From Diphasiastrum complanatum (taxonomy: Eukaryota > Streptophyta > Lycopodiopsida > Lycopodiales > Lycopodiaceae), in the NCBI GenBank assembly GCA_029204225.1, contig CM055106.1:5902361-5966360 (forward strand): 64,000 bases of DNA. Direction: 5' to 3'. Position numbers and translations under genes: made by a program. The stretch's first letter is position 1; every line of letters begins with the position of its first letter. Positions 53,301 through 64,000 of this stretch are shown piece by piece. The notes under the pieces were generated by a model that saw only the letters and a list, made by a program, of their open reading frames with translations, was not told where the DNA came from and did no database searches.

Positions 53301-55380
53301 CACCTCTTTAGATAGAATTAGCATGCACTCAAATGGTCAAAGCCAAAAGAAAAATGATTAGACCAGTCACTATTGTGTTAACACTATCAGAAAGATCGAT
53401 GGTATGAGACATCGACCTATAAGTGTTGTTATAAGACTATACTAGTATTGAAAGGTAGGTCGATGGTCACCAATTTGTCTGAAATACAGGTGGGCACAAG
53501 GAATTGAATGAGTGTCTTATACATTTGGCCATCTTTAGATAAGTTCAAAATCTAATTACAATTAAGACTCTCATGATTAGAGCATTCGCTCTCATGAGAA
53601 GAGCATCCGGTCTAAATATGATTTGCTAGGGATAACAAAACTTCTTAAGGGGAAGGGAAATGAAGTCCATGATAGTAGGAGTCAGTAGATACTCCTGATT
53701 ACAATACTGCTACTAAAGGTTGTTGATAAATATTAGCCATTTGATAGAACCTTGCAATAGGGGTTGTTTGATCTTAGAATGGGAACTCAATAGCTTCGAA
53801 AGCAAGCTAACCCAAAAGAAACTCTTTTCTATAAGTTTATACCTTTGAGACAAGAAATCACTATAGTGCTTAGTTCAAGTCTCAATTTAAGACTAGGGCT
53901 AATCCTGAGAGTAAAAGTAGCCAAGCTTAGAGGTCTGAAAGCTCAATTGTCTAGACTAGGACTGTTTATCATATATAAATAAAAGAATGCCTTGAGATGA
54001 GTTCTTGCAAGTAGTTATGTGAATCTTTGAGGAGAAAATAAGAGTATTTTCTCAGATCAAATCCAATTTGGAAAGTATTCCAAGATGGAAGTCTATAACC
54101 TAAGCCTATTTCTTAGAGCTAGAAAAGACGACATCTTATCCAAGCAAATGTTGAGAGGACTCGAATGAATCTAAAAGTACAAAAGCAAATGTTGAGGATT
54201 CAAGACTTCTAGAAGGTGAGTCCAAAAGATACGTTTAGGACTCAAGATCCAAATAAACGTCAGATGATGTTGAAGATTCAAGTGTGCCCAAGCATACCAA
54301 AGTGGTTGAGGGTATCAGTAAGCAAGGATTTGGTTGGACTCAATTTTTCATCATAAGTCACTTTATTGAAATATAGTGTGTGTCCTTGATAAATAGGCAC
54401 CTGAACTAAATAATGTAAGGGACACTTTTAGAAACTATAGATTTATGTTTCTTGGGAGGCATTTGCTCTGGCTAGTATGAGAATGGACATCCACCGATAT
54501 GTGATAGTCGCCAAAAAAGTTTAAGAAATAGAACTTGGCAAGTATGTTAAAATAACCATGAGAAGGCTGATAAATGAAATGGAAAAGTATTTCCCATAGT
54601 AGGCTTGCCCAAGGTCCATAAAGATAAAAGATCCAAAGGGTTAATGGCCATAGTAGCCTAAGGTCCATAAAGATAAAAGATCCGAAGGGTCAATGGCCAT
54701 AGTAGCCTGATTTGTTTTCAACCTAGGCAACTGTAACAAGCATAAAGAGTTTGTTAAGTTGTTTATAGGTAAGCTATTGTCTAAGTATCAACCAATCATT
54801 CCTAGATGAACGAGCAAAAAATCTAGTGCTGAAAGTTATGCTTCATGTATACGCTAGCAATGTTGAAGGATATGTCTTGTATGTAAGTCAACAAGAAGCA
54901 AACAATCTGGAAAAAGTAGTTCCTATTTAGAGTTTGATGTTTATAATTTTAGACATTCAGCAATGAGACTCAGCCCACTTCGCTGATGTGTGATTTAATG
55001 TACACCAGGAGTTACAGGGTTGAAGAAAGAAGTTAAGATAGTAGAACATGCTTGAGTAGCATAAAAAAAATCAAGCTATAAGAAGAGAGTGCAATGGGTG
55101 GATCAGACTATGCTAGCCCTAGTGTGATTTCTAAGCATCTAGCAACGCTTCTCCTTGCGACCATAAGACAGTGCAACACATCGCTCAAATAGCTCCTCAT
55201 GACGACTATGTGGAACAATAGAGTTCGTGTCGAAGAGAGCTTGGCCATGCCTAAAACTTTGATAATAAACATTTCTATATTAAGTTTCAAAGGTTTTTTT
55301 TCTCCTTCAAACAGTAATTTATTCAAATTTGAAAATTTGAATTTTTCCTTGTTCTCACTATCCATTCAGACACTACGATT
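53301..55380. other. Non-coding stretch
   Basis: No open frame with known motifs and no LTR ends. The only structure seen is the 49-bp duplication at 54611. Confidence 0.4.
54611..54708. repeat. 49-bp tandem duplication
   Basis: AAGGTCCATAAAGATAAAAG... to GGCCATAGTAGCCT occurs at 54611-54659 and 54660-54708 with two transitions between copies. Confidence 0.92.
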
Positions 55381-55404
55381 TTCAGGAGTCACTTTTGATT
55401 CAGC

Positions 55405-55523
55405 GCCACGTGCCAGAAGCCACGTGTCGACAGATCTGGATGATGCCTCCAATATCCAACGGTGGCGCAGCAAAGTTACGGTGGCGGCTTCAAACCAGGC
55501 TCCTTTCCTCACACGTATAAATA
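55405..55523 (+). promoter_or_regulatory. Core promoter of the CCR4 gene
   Basis: Two CACGTG G-boxes, within GCCACGTGCC (55407-55412) and CCACGTGTC (55421-55426), lie 14 bp apart. The second fits the abscisic-acid-response consensus. ATCCAACGGTGGCG follows near 55455, and a TATAAATA box is at 55516-55523. Transcription would start near 55545-55555, at the CT tract. bZIP or bHLH control is inferred from the G-boxes. Confidence 0.6.
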
Positions 55524-55542
55524 CTTTGTTCGCGCACACACA

Positions 55543-55544
<2 letters not shown>

Positions 55545-55587
<43 letters not shown>
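55545..55587. repeat. (CT)n tract at the CCR4 transcription start region
   Basis: About 21 CT units starting 22 bp after the TATA box. Pyrimidine tracts at this place are common in plant leaders. Confidence 0.9.
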
Positions 55588-55591
<4 letters not shown>

Positions 55592-55597
55592 TCGGCG

Positions 55598-55618
55598 ATG
55601 GCGATGGGTGCTGTTTGA
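55598..55618 (+). CDS. Short upstream ORF in the CCR4 leader
   Basis: ATGGCGATGGGTGCTGTTTGA encodes MAMGAV directly after the CT tract, about 590 bp before the main start. The first ATG context (CGGCGATGG) is strong. Translation could reduce initiation at the main ATG unless leader splicing removes it. Confidence 0.45.
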   Translation: MAMGAV

Positions 55619-56203
55619 GCTTGTTCAAGGACTTAGCAGAAGCCATCAACAAAGACAGACCAAAAACGACGCCATTTCAGCTGACAACATGTTCATAAAG
55701 ACTTAATCCAGCAGCAATGTGACAATCCGTTTGTCAGTAATGTAAGCTTGTGGTCTTGTCTGTCTGTTTCCTGTTTCTCACATCATGAAGTAAGGACTGG
55801 ATGAAAGACGCAAAACTTTGGTGAGGCTGTAGATCGAACGATGCTCAGATTTGCATAGAAGCTTGAAACTGCTCAAAAACAGGAAAAACGGGAGCTCCAA
55901 TTGAGAGGGAGGGGGAAGCTGGGCAAGGAATTGAGTTGGCTGGTTATGCCCTTTGGGTTTGGTGAAACTGTAGATCGGTGCATGCATATAAGGATGATGA
56001 AAGCAGGAAAAACGGTTGCATTTGAAAGGGAGTGGGGGAGGTGGTAAGCCAAGGGTTAGGACTGCTGATGGAGGATCCGCCCCTAAGTCCGAGGGTCATT
56101 CTCTGCCATTTTCTGTCCACGCACACAAGGCACAACAAGACCTTGCTCATTATATATTGGAGTCAAAGGAAGTGGCCAAGTAATTATATCTGTGAAAAGG
56201 ATC

Positions 56204-58663
56204 ATGCTACCGGTGCTGCGTGTGGATTTACCGACGGATATTCCCGTTGTGGGCTGCGAGCTATCGCCCGATGCGGGGCTACACTTCCCTGACTTACATC
56301 TCCCCATCTATGCAATGAATGAATCCGTGCCCATTGATGGCCACTTCATCAGATTCACATGGTATGCTTTCAGTGATTCTTCTAATCATGTATTTCTGAC
56401 ATTGCTCACTGGTAGAAAAATGAATGTATGCTTTTGGCTTATGGTATTCTGAGTGTATTTCTGGTTTAGGGTCACCAGTCTCATGCATATTTTCTGACAT
56501 TTGGATCCATTATAACTTCCATAGGACTTTGTATCTCTGACAATGATCACTGGTTGAAACACAATGTATGTCGTTATGCTAAATATATTTCTGGTTGAGG
56601 GTTGAGGGTTTAGGGTCACCAGCCTTATAAATATATCGTAACATTTTGATCCATTATAACGTCCGTAGAAGATTACTTTGTATGTTAGACAATGTTCACC
56701 GGCAGGAAAATCAAATTATGTACGTTTGATGTATATCTGGTTTATAGTTGAAGCCGTTTTCACATGTATTGATGGTCTACTTTTCACAGATATGTACTTT
56801 CCTCCTCTTAATCAACTGAGTACCGCTTTCTAGGAAGATAATTGAATATGTCCAACTTGCTGCTTTGAAGGTATCGAACTCAGAGCGACAGAGGAGCGGC
56901 AGTCTGTAGCATCCATCCGTCGGAACCCGCAACTTTGCAGTGCCTTGAATGTTCAAAGAGAATTTTTCTAGTCAGTAAAAGCTACCATTGTTCAACCGAA
57001 TGCTTCGAAGATGGATGGTCATATCATCGAAGAATGCACTGGTTATTCCGAGAAAGTGCTGCAGAGAGGCATGCACCATTTGGGCATAGAGGTGTCTCAG
57101 GTCCTCCTATTCCTGGGCCAAATTGGTCTGGAGTAAATGGACCCGGGAACTTGGATTCATTTTCAAGTTCTGTTTGTATCTCACAGCAAAATTCATGGGT
57201 TGAGGTGGGACAGGGTAAGACATACACGCCAACTGCTTATGATATTGGCCATGTTTTAAAGTTAGAATGTACTGCAATATCTGCGAGCACATGGATGCCA
57301 GTGGGTTATGTGAGCACAGTAATAACGTCTGAGGTAATTCCAGCCCCCTCACCCACACCAAGGCGCATGGTTCCTGTAAGCCCTGTGGATGGCATGGTGT
57401 GTATGGTTGCTGAAGAACGGATATCAGCATCTGGGACTTTTACAATCTTGTCATACAATGTGCTAGCAGATTTACGTGCCACCGCTCAAATCTTCAGCTA
57501 TTGCCCCCCATGGGCTCTTTTATGGGGATATCGGCGGCAGAATTTGTTGCGTGAGATTCTTGGTTATCGGGCTGATATAATATGCCTTCAGGAGGTATTA
57601 TTAGTGTGCTGCACAAAGATTGCGACCCCAATAAAGAACTACAAAATGTGCATGTTTTAAAGCGTCATAAGAATGCTTTGATGGTATTTTGCCATGAATA
57701 TGGTTTGCTGATCAGAATTGGATGAACTTAGTGTGCGTGTCATCATTTTGTTGGAATTTTGTTAAGTGGATAAGTAAGAGTTTCTGTTTATAGTGCTAAG
57801 TCGGAGTTAGATTAATGCTAACTCCTTACTGTTGTGTCTCTTAATCCGAGTCTTTTAGCAGAGGACTGTAACAACGTGTTACACATACATGTTTGAACAG
57901 GTGCAGAGCAATCACTATGATGAGTTTTTTGAGCCTGAATTGGAAAAGAATGGGTATGATGCTGTTTACATGAGGAAGACTCCAGAGGTTTTTTTTTCCT
58001 TACCACATAAGCGAGGTCCTTTGATTTTAGCCCACACATTTGAAAGATAGTTCAGGTCCTTGTCAACAATAGCATGTGTTTTATGAGGTACAGGGTTATA
58101 AACATGACTACTACCTAATTTGAGTAATTTTTTGTTTTACTCTCTTGCAGATCTCTACAATGTCTTATTTTACAATGGATGGTTGTGCTACCTTTTACAG
58201 GAGTGACCTCTTCAAACCATTTGAAAAGTATAATGTTAGTACTTCTGCTGGTTTAGGATTACTTATATGTCTCACAACATCTTATGTATTGTTATGTTAG
58301 CTAAATCAAGAAATGGTGCACATGGTTTGCATATATCTGACTCTTTTAAAATGAATGTGGCTTACAAGCTTGAATTCAACGAAGCAGCTCAGTTATTGGC
58401 AAATGGTCTACATCCAGCAAAACGAAACGTAGCCATTTCTCGTTGGTGTAAGGTTGGCTGCCATTGTGTTTGTTTGTAGTATAGTTATTCTTGATCAGCT
58501 TAGTCATCAATTACATCATTCTTATGTGAATAACTGTAGTGATGCGTGAGAGCAGGGCAATGTTGCTATCGTTTTAGTTTTGGAGGTTTTGAATTTAGTT
58601 CATGGAGCTAATTCTAGTCGAGCATCTGCGAAAAACCATGGTCAGCTGCAGCTGCTTTGTGTG
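56204..58663 (+). CDS. CCR4: CCR4-type poly(A) deadenylase, 3' part not in window
   Basis: Six exons with GT-AG borders join in frame: 56204-56361, 56871-57594, 57901-57987, 58151-58234, 58369-58452 and 58556-58663 (415 codons). CCR4 shortens mRNA poly(A) tails in the CCR4-NOT complex. The N-terminus (MLPVLRVDLPTDIPVVGCEL) and a MYND-like Cys/His region (CSIHPSEPATLQCLECSKR, YHCSTECF, HRRMH) match plant CCR4 homologs. KTYTPTAYDIGHVLKLEC and VIPAPSPTPRRM follow. The exonuclease-endonuclease-phosphatase domain begins FTILSYNVLAD (metal-site Asn), then YCPPWALLWGYRRQNLL and IICLQEV (catalytic Glu), DGCATFYRSDLF and VAIVLVLE. It stops at LQLLCV before a good donor GTAAGT. The remaining exons (ANTH, GDFN and SDH motifs) were not found up to 64000. 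So there is either a very long intron or a truncated gene. Exon 5 borders are the least certain. Confidence 0.88.
56398..56830 (+). repeat. Imperfect tandem repeat filling CCR4 intron 1
   Basis: Three units start at GACATTGCTCACTGG (56398), GACAATGATCACTGG (56539) and GACAATGTTCACCGG (56688), 141 and 149 bp apart. Shared parts include TATTTCTGGTT, AGGGTCACCAG and GATCCATTATAAC. A telomere-like GAGGGTTTAGGG lies at about 56605. The array takes up most of the 509-bp intron. Confidence 0.85.
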
Positions 58664-58800
58664 GTAAGTTTCAGCCACATCTTAAAGCCAAGGTTTTGAT
58701 GCTTCTCTGTGTCAACTGGTGATCTTAATATTGAGAAGGTGGGATTTATTTTATTTTATATTTTTTGCGAAAATAACACGGGAAAAAATTTGAATTTTTT

Positions 58801-58892
58801 TTTTATTATGGTACCGCCCTGGTACCGCAGATCTGAGGGCGATACCGTACTGGCGGTACCACCATTATGGTACCGGCGGTACCACAGGGAAC
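58801..58892. repeat. Cluster of GGTACC palindromes
   Basis: GGTACC-type sites recur within about 75 bp (TGGTACCGCCC, TGGTACCGCAG, GCGGTACCACC, TGGTACCGGCGGTACCA), with GATACCG as a degenerate member. The halves GGTACCGCC and GGCGGTACC can pair. It lies in CCR4 intron 6 or downstream flank. Confidence 0.8.
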
Positions 58893-60470
58893 TATGGTTT
58901 AGTTATTGTTGCTTATAATCCTGAGATTAACTTGGGTTAACAATATAGGTTAGGGCAACATCAAATCATATATTAATTGCAAAATATTGCTTTCGTAGAC
59001 CAAAATAATCCACAGTGCTATAGAAATTGATGTCACATGTTGTCCGATTCGTGATCTTACTTTCATAGATAACCCTCAATTTTTAAAAGGACAACAACGA
59101 CGTCAAAAAACCTATAATGAAGCAGATGTCACGACATACCAAAAAAAAGACACGAGTGATATGATGCATTAGTTATATGTGCTTTGGCATATAGTATATT
59201 TGAGCAATGAAATCTGTTGTCCAAAGTGATAAACTTCCTAGGATTTTTACAAAGTATGTCTTTCAAAGTCTAGCTCAAGATCTCATCATTCTCATCCTCT
59301 ATTCTGCCATGCATGGATATCTTTGCCAGTACCACACCGTCATGGTCTCCTGAGGAACTATGATATCTATATTAGTTTCCCCTTTCCGTATGTCATTTAC
59401 AACTACTTGTAACGGTTAACCTGTTCATGGCATTGTTGCCATACCTATGAAGCAGTTGCCCACTCTGCATCTGAATGCAAGTCCATTAGCCTATGCATAT
59501 TTTTCCCTTGTCTCTAGGTACTCTTCTGAGCCTGCCTTTATGTCTACTAATGGCTTTGGCTCGACATTTGACCTTGCAAGTCGGGTCTAGCACCGCTTCC
59601 TCTATGTCACCCCGAACCTTTTGGTACTCAGAGTTGAGAGGAGGAGGGTGCTTGCCCCTTTTTTCCAAGAACTCTACCAACGGACCATAACTGCTTTTGC
59701 AGGCGAGTTTCTATTCTTTAAAAGCATGATCTGGCCTCTTATACGGTGTCAGCACAAACATCTTACTAGAAAACACCAAAAAACTAGGTATAAAAGTAGA
59801 TACAAAATCAAAGTAGTAGGATCTGCAATTGGCTCATAAGGCCACAACTCCACCCAATCCCAAGTGGGAATTGCTATGTAGTAATTGACGCCTTGCGTTT
59901 TTTGCCTCTTTTTGTAGCTGCCATCCATTTACTAATATGGCTGAATTTTCTTGCTTATCCATCAACTGATTGTGAGCACCAAGCTGGCTCCCCCCTACAA
60001 TGCTTGTATGCATCTTCGATCGTATTTCTTTTCTCCCTGATTAATTTAATTACTCACTTTTAACATCTCAATTGTGTTCTTGCATTAACTTAGAGTGTAG
60101 TGTCTGAAATCTTGGAAAGGATACTTGGTATCAAATGCCACATTGCAGAGTCATTAGGGCAATAGGGAACATATTTGGACTTTATCACTGAGGACAAATG
60201 ACTTCTCAAAGGGGGGAGGAATGTTAACGAGTTTGATACTTAAATGTCCCTCCATGGAGATTTACCAAAGAGTCAACTGAGTGTATGTTACCCAAGGCTA
60301 ATGTACCATTTAAATTATTATTTGGGAGAGGCCTAAGGCCCCATGGGGTGTTCAAAGGCCTTGTGTGATTAATAGGGCTCAATTGGGCACCAACAGTAGG
60401 ACCTTGATGATTATATACCAACAATTGAATACCCACAGTTAAAAATATTTGCAAACAAGATAGTGAGTAG
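58893..60470. other. Non-coding stretch
   Basis: No gene supported. A minus-strand frame at 59486-59680 is basic and proline-containing but has no recognised motif. Confidence 0.4.
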
Positions 60471-60840
60471 AAGTATTTGACATCCCTTCCCCCTCGATTG
60501 ACATCATCCTCGAAGAGGAACTCAGAGTACTATGCATGGTCTCTCAAATAACATATGTAAGAGGTCTTGCCATTTCATTCGACCAAGTATTCACGGATCA
60601 ACTAGTTGCCCAAACGCCTATCTCGGTGGTCCAATACCCTCATTGGCCATGGATCAAATCTTCCTGATTTTGGAAAGTAACCAAACCATTAGATAGCAAG
60701 TTATCATCTTTATATGGTCCACAATAACACAGAGATAACTTGTAACATTTGTTTGTCTTTTGGGTCTTATAGTTTTGTACTTGGATGTCCACCCAACCTT
60801 TGTTGCATAGAAAGTGTTCATCATGCCTCTCTAGGCTCAC
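60470..60840 (-). pseudogene. Chromovirus integrase tail and chromodomain remnant
   Basis: On the minus strand, GWVDIQVQNYKTQKTNK then CYKLSLCYCGPYK match the GDWVxxKLQPYRQ...KLSPRYFGPY segment of gypsy integrase C-termini. After a frameshift, RVLDHRDRRLGN, stop, LIREYLVE, stop, NGKTSY, then FEDDVNRGGRDVKYF follow the LDxRxxxxGNxxIxxYLVxWxG chromodomain pattern and the usual tail. Stops are at conserved tryptophan or glutamine positions. It is a second, independent chromovirus end in the window. Confidence 0.6.
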
Positions 60841-60912
60841 TTATCCACAATCCTCAAGCACCACTTGACCTTGACCCTTCCTAGCATATCGACACATGAC
60901 AAACTCTATGCA

Positions 60913-61066
60913 CAGCCGCCACTTGCCACCACTTGCCGCCACTTGCCACTTGCCACATGCCACTTGGTAGTACTTAACACGTAGGCAAGCAAATAGGAGG
61001 GCCACATATCACTTGCCGCTTGGCAGCACCTTAACACATAGGCAAGCAAGTAGGAGGACCGTTTGT
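60913..61066. repeat. CCACTTG minisatellite and 56-bp duplication
   Basis: 60913-60968 is a run of GCC(A/G)CCACTTGCC-type words. Next to it CTTGGTAGTACTTAACACGTAGG (60963) is repeated as CTTGGCAGCACCTTAACACATAGG (61019), each followed by CAAGCAA.TAGGAGG. Confidence 0.85.
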
Positions 61067-61951
61067 CAGTCATCAATTAGGTCAAGTCCCCCCCAGGAGC
61101 ATATGGCATGTGTCTCATTGATTGGTCAACTCTCCTAATTTTTAGGAGGTCAATCCATCCAGCTAGTCCTAATTTGAGACCTAGTACCCCATGCCAAAGC
61201 AAGACTTTGAATGTTTTGTATCCACTAGTTACAATATAATTAAAAAAGGTCATCATAGCCTGGTGCCAAGCCATTTGTAATCACAAATATACAAGTTCCT
61301 TTTTAACTGTCATAACAAATATTTACAAATGGTACAAAGAGTAAAAGTATTTGACATAGGCCCTTCCCACTTTCAACTGTGATGCTAGAAATAACTCTCA
61401 TCGTCTCCCTCCTTGTAGGCCTTGGCCAAGTGAAAGGGGAGGCTGCACAAATAAATACATCTCAATTGTGGCATCATCCTTGTTCATTTGTTGGAAGTGC
61501 GTTAATGCATGTTCCCACCTTGAAGCTAGGAACGGTTGCTCCCATATGCAGGGGGGTTCCACAAATGCACCAACCCTACCATTGCTATGGGCCCTTGCCT
61601 CACCCCACAACCTCAATCTCTCCCTTGAAATTGGATGGAAATTGAGAATACATGAATGCAAGTGTAGGGTGAGCCATAGAGAGTTGTGATGTGGAACCTA
61701 TTGCTACAACGAAACATAATATATTGACAAATTGTTTTTTGAAAGTTGGAAATTGAAATATGTTACGACAAAGTTCAAACAAGTATCAAAGTAGAAGTAG
61801 TTTATAGCATTGATGGTGAGGTCACGGATTCTCACTTGTGGACGAAAGACCAGCCTCCTCTTTTGCGCCATGTATTAGCAATGATGGTGGTGCTTGTGGT
61901 CAATTGACGTACTTGTACGCACTCAACATTGCCTTATATAGTAAGAAATTA
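61067..61951. other. Non-coding stretch
   Basis: No gene recognised; overlapping open frames at 61379-61689 have no known motif. A piece near 61340 (AGTATTTGACAT) echoes 60471. Confidence 0.35.
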
Positions 61952-62250
61952 TATGGGCTCTTCAAGCCCATTATCTCTATTAAAGATCTCAAGTACACAT
62001 ATCACTTGCGAAGTTGGAAACACCAATATGAGTATGTAGTGGAAAGCATCCCGACATAGATGGGACCACCACAAGGAATTTCTGAACCTATTCATGGTTT
62101 AAATCATGGTTTGATGAGACGTTGTCTTCTATATTATGATTGTATGGGCTCTTCAAGTCCATTATCTCTAGTACAAACCCCAAGTACATATATCACTTGC
62201 CAAGTTGGGAAACACCACTATGAGTATGTAGTGGAAAGCATCTTGACATA
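61952..62250. repeat. Direct repeat of ~107 bp
   Basis: TATGGGCTCTTCAAGCCCATTATCTCT... (61952-62058) recurs at 62143-62250 with scattered changes, both ending GTAGTGGAAAGCATC..GACATA. Such words are typical of LTR sequence, but no ends or pol were found. Confidence 0.85.
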
Positions 62251-62639
62251 CTTGGGTGGGTTAAATAGGTCACTTGTTTTGTACATATTAACTTTCACAA
62301 TTGTTTCTTATGATGACAAGTGACACGTGCCCTCCAAGTGACACTATGCTCAAGGCCAAAGAACCCTAGTAACCATAAGGATCATGTGTACAAAACCTAG
62401 TGATGCAAAGTTTATGACTCAAGACGTATCAAAGGTTAGCGATTGAAACTTATATTTGTTTTGAAGCATAGTAGTAGTTACCTGATCAATGATAGGAAGA
62501 CATGTTGTATTCACAGACTAGTATCAAATTAGTAGCTTTAATTCTCAATGTTCAAACTTATTACTTAGGAAGATTGAAGAGCTTTTCAAAATTGGTTTGA
62601 AACTTCATACATGGTACTGGGTACCCAATAGCAAGACAC

Positions 62640-63020
62640 GTCAATGTGCCTAGCCCTAATTTGGGCCCTCTGACACTAGTGTTTCCAGCCGATTTGAATC
62701 GACCAATTCGAGTCGGAGCCTATTCAATCGAATGAATTGGATTGTTGGTTTCGAACAGGAACCGGTTCGAACCACTTTTTTTTTTTGAAATTGTGCAATG
62801 TGTAATGTTCTGAGTGGCACACTTACATTTAGGCAAAAACAATCCCATTTCGAAAGTGTTTTTTCACACTTACATTTAGACAAAAACAATCCCGTTTTGA
62901 AATGGTTTGAAATTGTTTTTTTTTTCCCGTTTTGAAAAAAAAAAGCCGATTCAAACGGTCCGTTCGAATCAGACCATTTCGAAAAGGCGATTCTTTGAAC
63001 GAATCACGATTCGAAGAAAC
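62640..63020. repeat. TTCGAA-rich repeat block
   Basis: Many GATTCGAA/TTCGAATC words occur, in both orientations, for example GAACCGGTTCGAACC near 62760 and CCGTTCGAATC near 62960. Within it ACTTACATTTAGGCAAAAAC (62821) is repeated after 47 bp (62868). The symmetric outer parts suggest a decayed inverted-repeat element. Confidence 0.6.
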
Positions 63021-63331
63021 TATGGTACTCTCATATATATATATAGTACTCTTATCTAGATACATGTCACAATGAAGCAATGAACATTTTATCAAATAAA
63101 TCATAACTGATTCAAATTTCAATACAATGTTCGATGTAACTCAGTGTTCATCTTTGAATGTTGGAAAGTTGAAACATCGATGTCAGACGATAAAAACCAA
63201 ATTTCAAGCAATCATCCACAATCACTCTCGATTAAGGCAATGCCAGTTATGAACTGATTCACAATAGATTAATGGCTAAGCTAGGAAAGCAGCACATAAG
63301 CAAGAAACTAGTCTAGAAAGCAAGAAAGAGA

Positions 63332-63435
<104 letters not shown>

Positions 63436-63749
63436 TTAGAATTAGAATTAGAATTATATTAATGTCTGTCAAGTACCCGAGGGCACATAAGACAAGTAGA
63501 AAGTACATCAAAAAAGAAGGAGCATTGTCCACGTAGGACTTATTCCTAAAAGCTAAACCAGCACTAGAAAACAGAGAGAAAAACAAAGCTTAACCTCCAG
63601 CTCTGTCGAGGGTACAATATCAGTAGCTTAACCACCAGCTACACAGAGGGAAAGAGAAAACTGAAATAAATTAGCTAACTGGCTAAGTGGATATAAAAAA
63701 CTGCGTGATATGGTGAGAAGCAGGTGTTGGCCTCCGGTGAAGAGCCCTG

Positions 63750-64000
63750 GGCCCTGGCTATGATCCACATCAGAAACATCCAATAAAAAGGAAGATCTCA
63801 GAGTAAACATCTCTCGCAATAATAAACCAACACATCTCGCATTTGAGAACGCAAGGAAAGAAGCAAGTGTAAGTGGAGTATCTCTGTATAAGCAATGGTA
63901 TCTGCCTCTGATCTCATAGTAGGCTGGACATCGGAAAATGAAATGGAACTCATCCTCAATCTCCTGTAAAGAGCAGCACTGACAAATCCGTAGTGGTTGA
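63750..64000 (-). pseudogene. LINE-like C-terminal zinc motif fragment
   Basis: The minus strand is open from the window edge and reads RICQCCSLQEIEDEFHFIF then RCPAYYEIR, followed by LASFLAFSNARCVGLLLREM. The pattern CxxC, acidic E/D-rich spacer, HFxFxCPxY and then helical hydrophobic sequence is that of the zinc-binding tail after reverse transcriptase in LINE-type elements. The RT itself would lie beyond 64000. Superfamily assignment is tentative. Confidence 0.5.

Noticed and set aside
55199-55698. Open frames with long SLSLSL runs
   Set aside because: They are translations of the (CT)n tract in the CCR4 leader and promoter, not proteins.

Overview
The window is nuclear DNA of a seed plant, probably a flowering plant with a repeat-rich genome. 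The evidence is three intron-bearing plant-type genes, plant Ty1/copia and Ty3/gypsy retrotransposons with tRNA primer sites, a Helitron, and long (GA)n microsatellites. The species cannot be named from the sequence. About three quarters of the window is transposon-derived, and only three host genes are supported, all on the + strand.

Layout. 1-9060: decayed Ty3/gypsy elements: a pol fragment joined to an LTR, the primer site and a gag-pol body, then an opposing integrase remnant, a 5S-rRNA-like fragment, a second internally deleted copy, and a chromodomain plus LTR on the minus strand. 9061-13159: no clear gene. 13160-14213: a two-exon twin-CX9C (CHCH) protein of the mitoribosomal mS37/Mrp10 type. 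14240-22240: a mosaic of copia and gypsy fragments, solo LTR pieces and a 60-bp minisatellite. 22440-26012: promoter, repetitive leader and four coding exons of a complete cytosolic HSP90 ending in MEEVD. 26013-28076: AT-rich non-coding DNA with small tandem duplications. 28077-31460: a minus-strand Helitron Rep remnant that abuts a truncated minus-strand copia element (31470-34243) with its LTR.

34880-53300: two related minus-strand Ty3/gypsy copies, A on the left and B on the right, apparently in tandem around one LTR next to a tRNA-Asp-like primer site. Both carry an unidentified open frame downstream of integrase. A full-length copia element (46829-52889) is inserted in copy B. It has two 683-bp LTRs that differ at about eight positions, a 5-bp target duplication (ACTAG) and one 1289-codon gag-pol frame. 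It looks young, yet its frame lacks the usual protease active-site segment.

55400-58663: a G-box/TATA promoter, a leader with a CT tract and short uORF, and six exons of a CCR4-type deadenylase. Its last exons are not in the window. 58664-64000: dispersed repeats, another chromodomain remnant, minisatellites, a (GA)n tract and a LINE-like C-terminal zinc motif running off the right edge.

The host genes are unrelated housekeeping functions (mitochondrial translation, protein folding, mRNA decay) and share no operon-like logic. The story of the window is nesting and recombination of retroelements between them.
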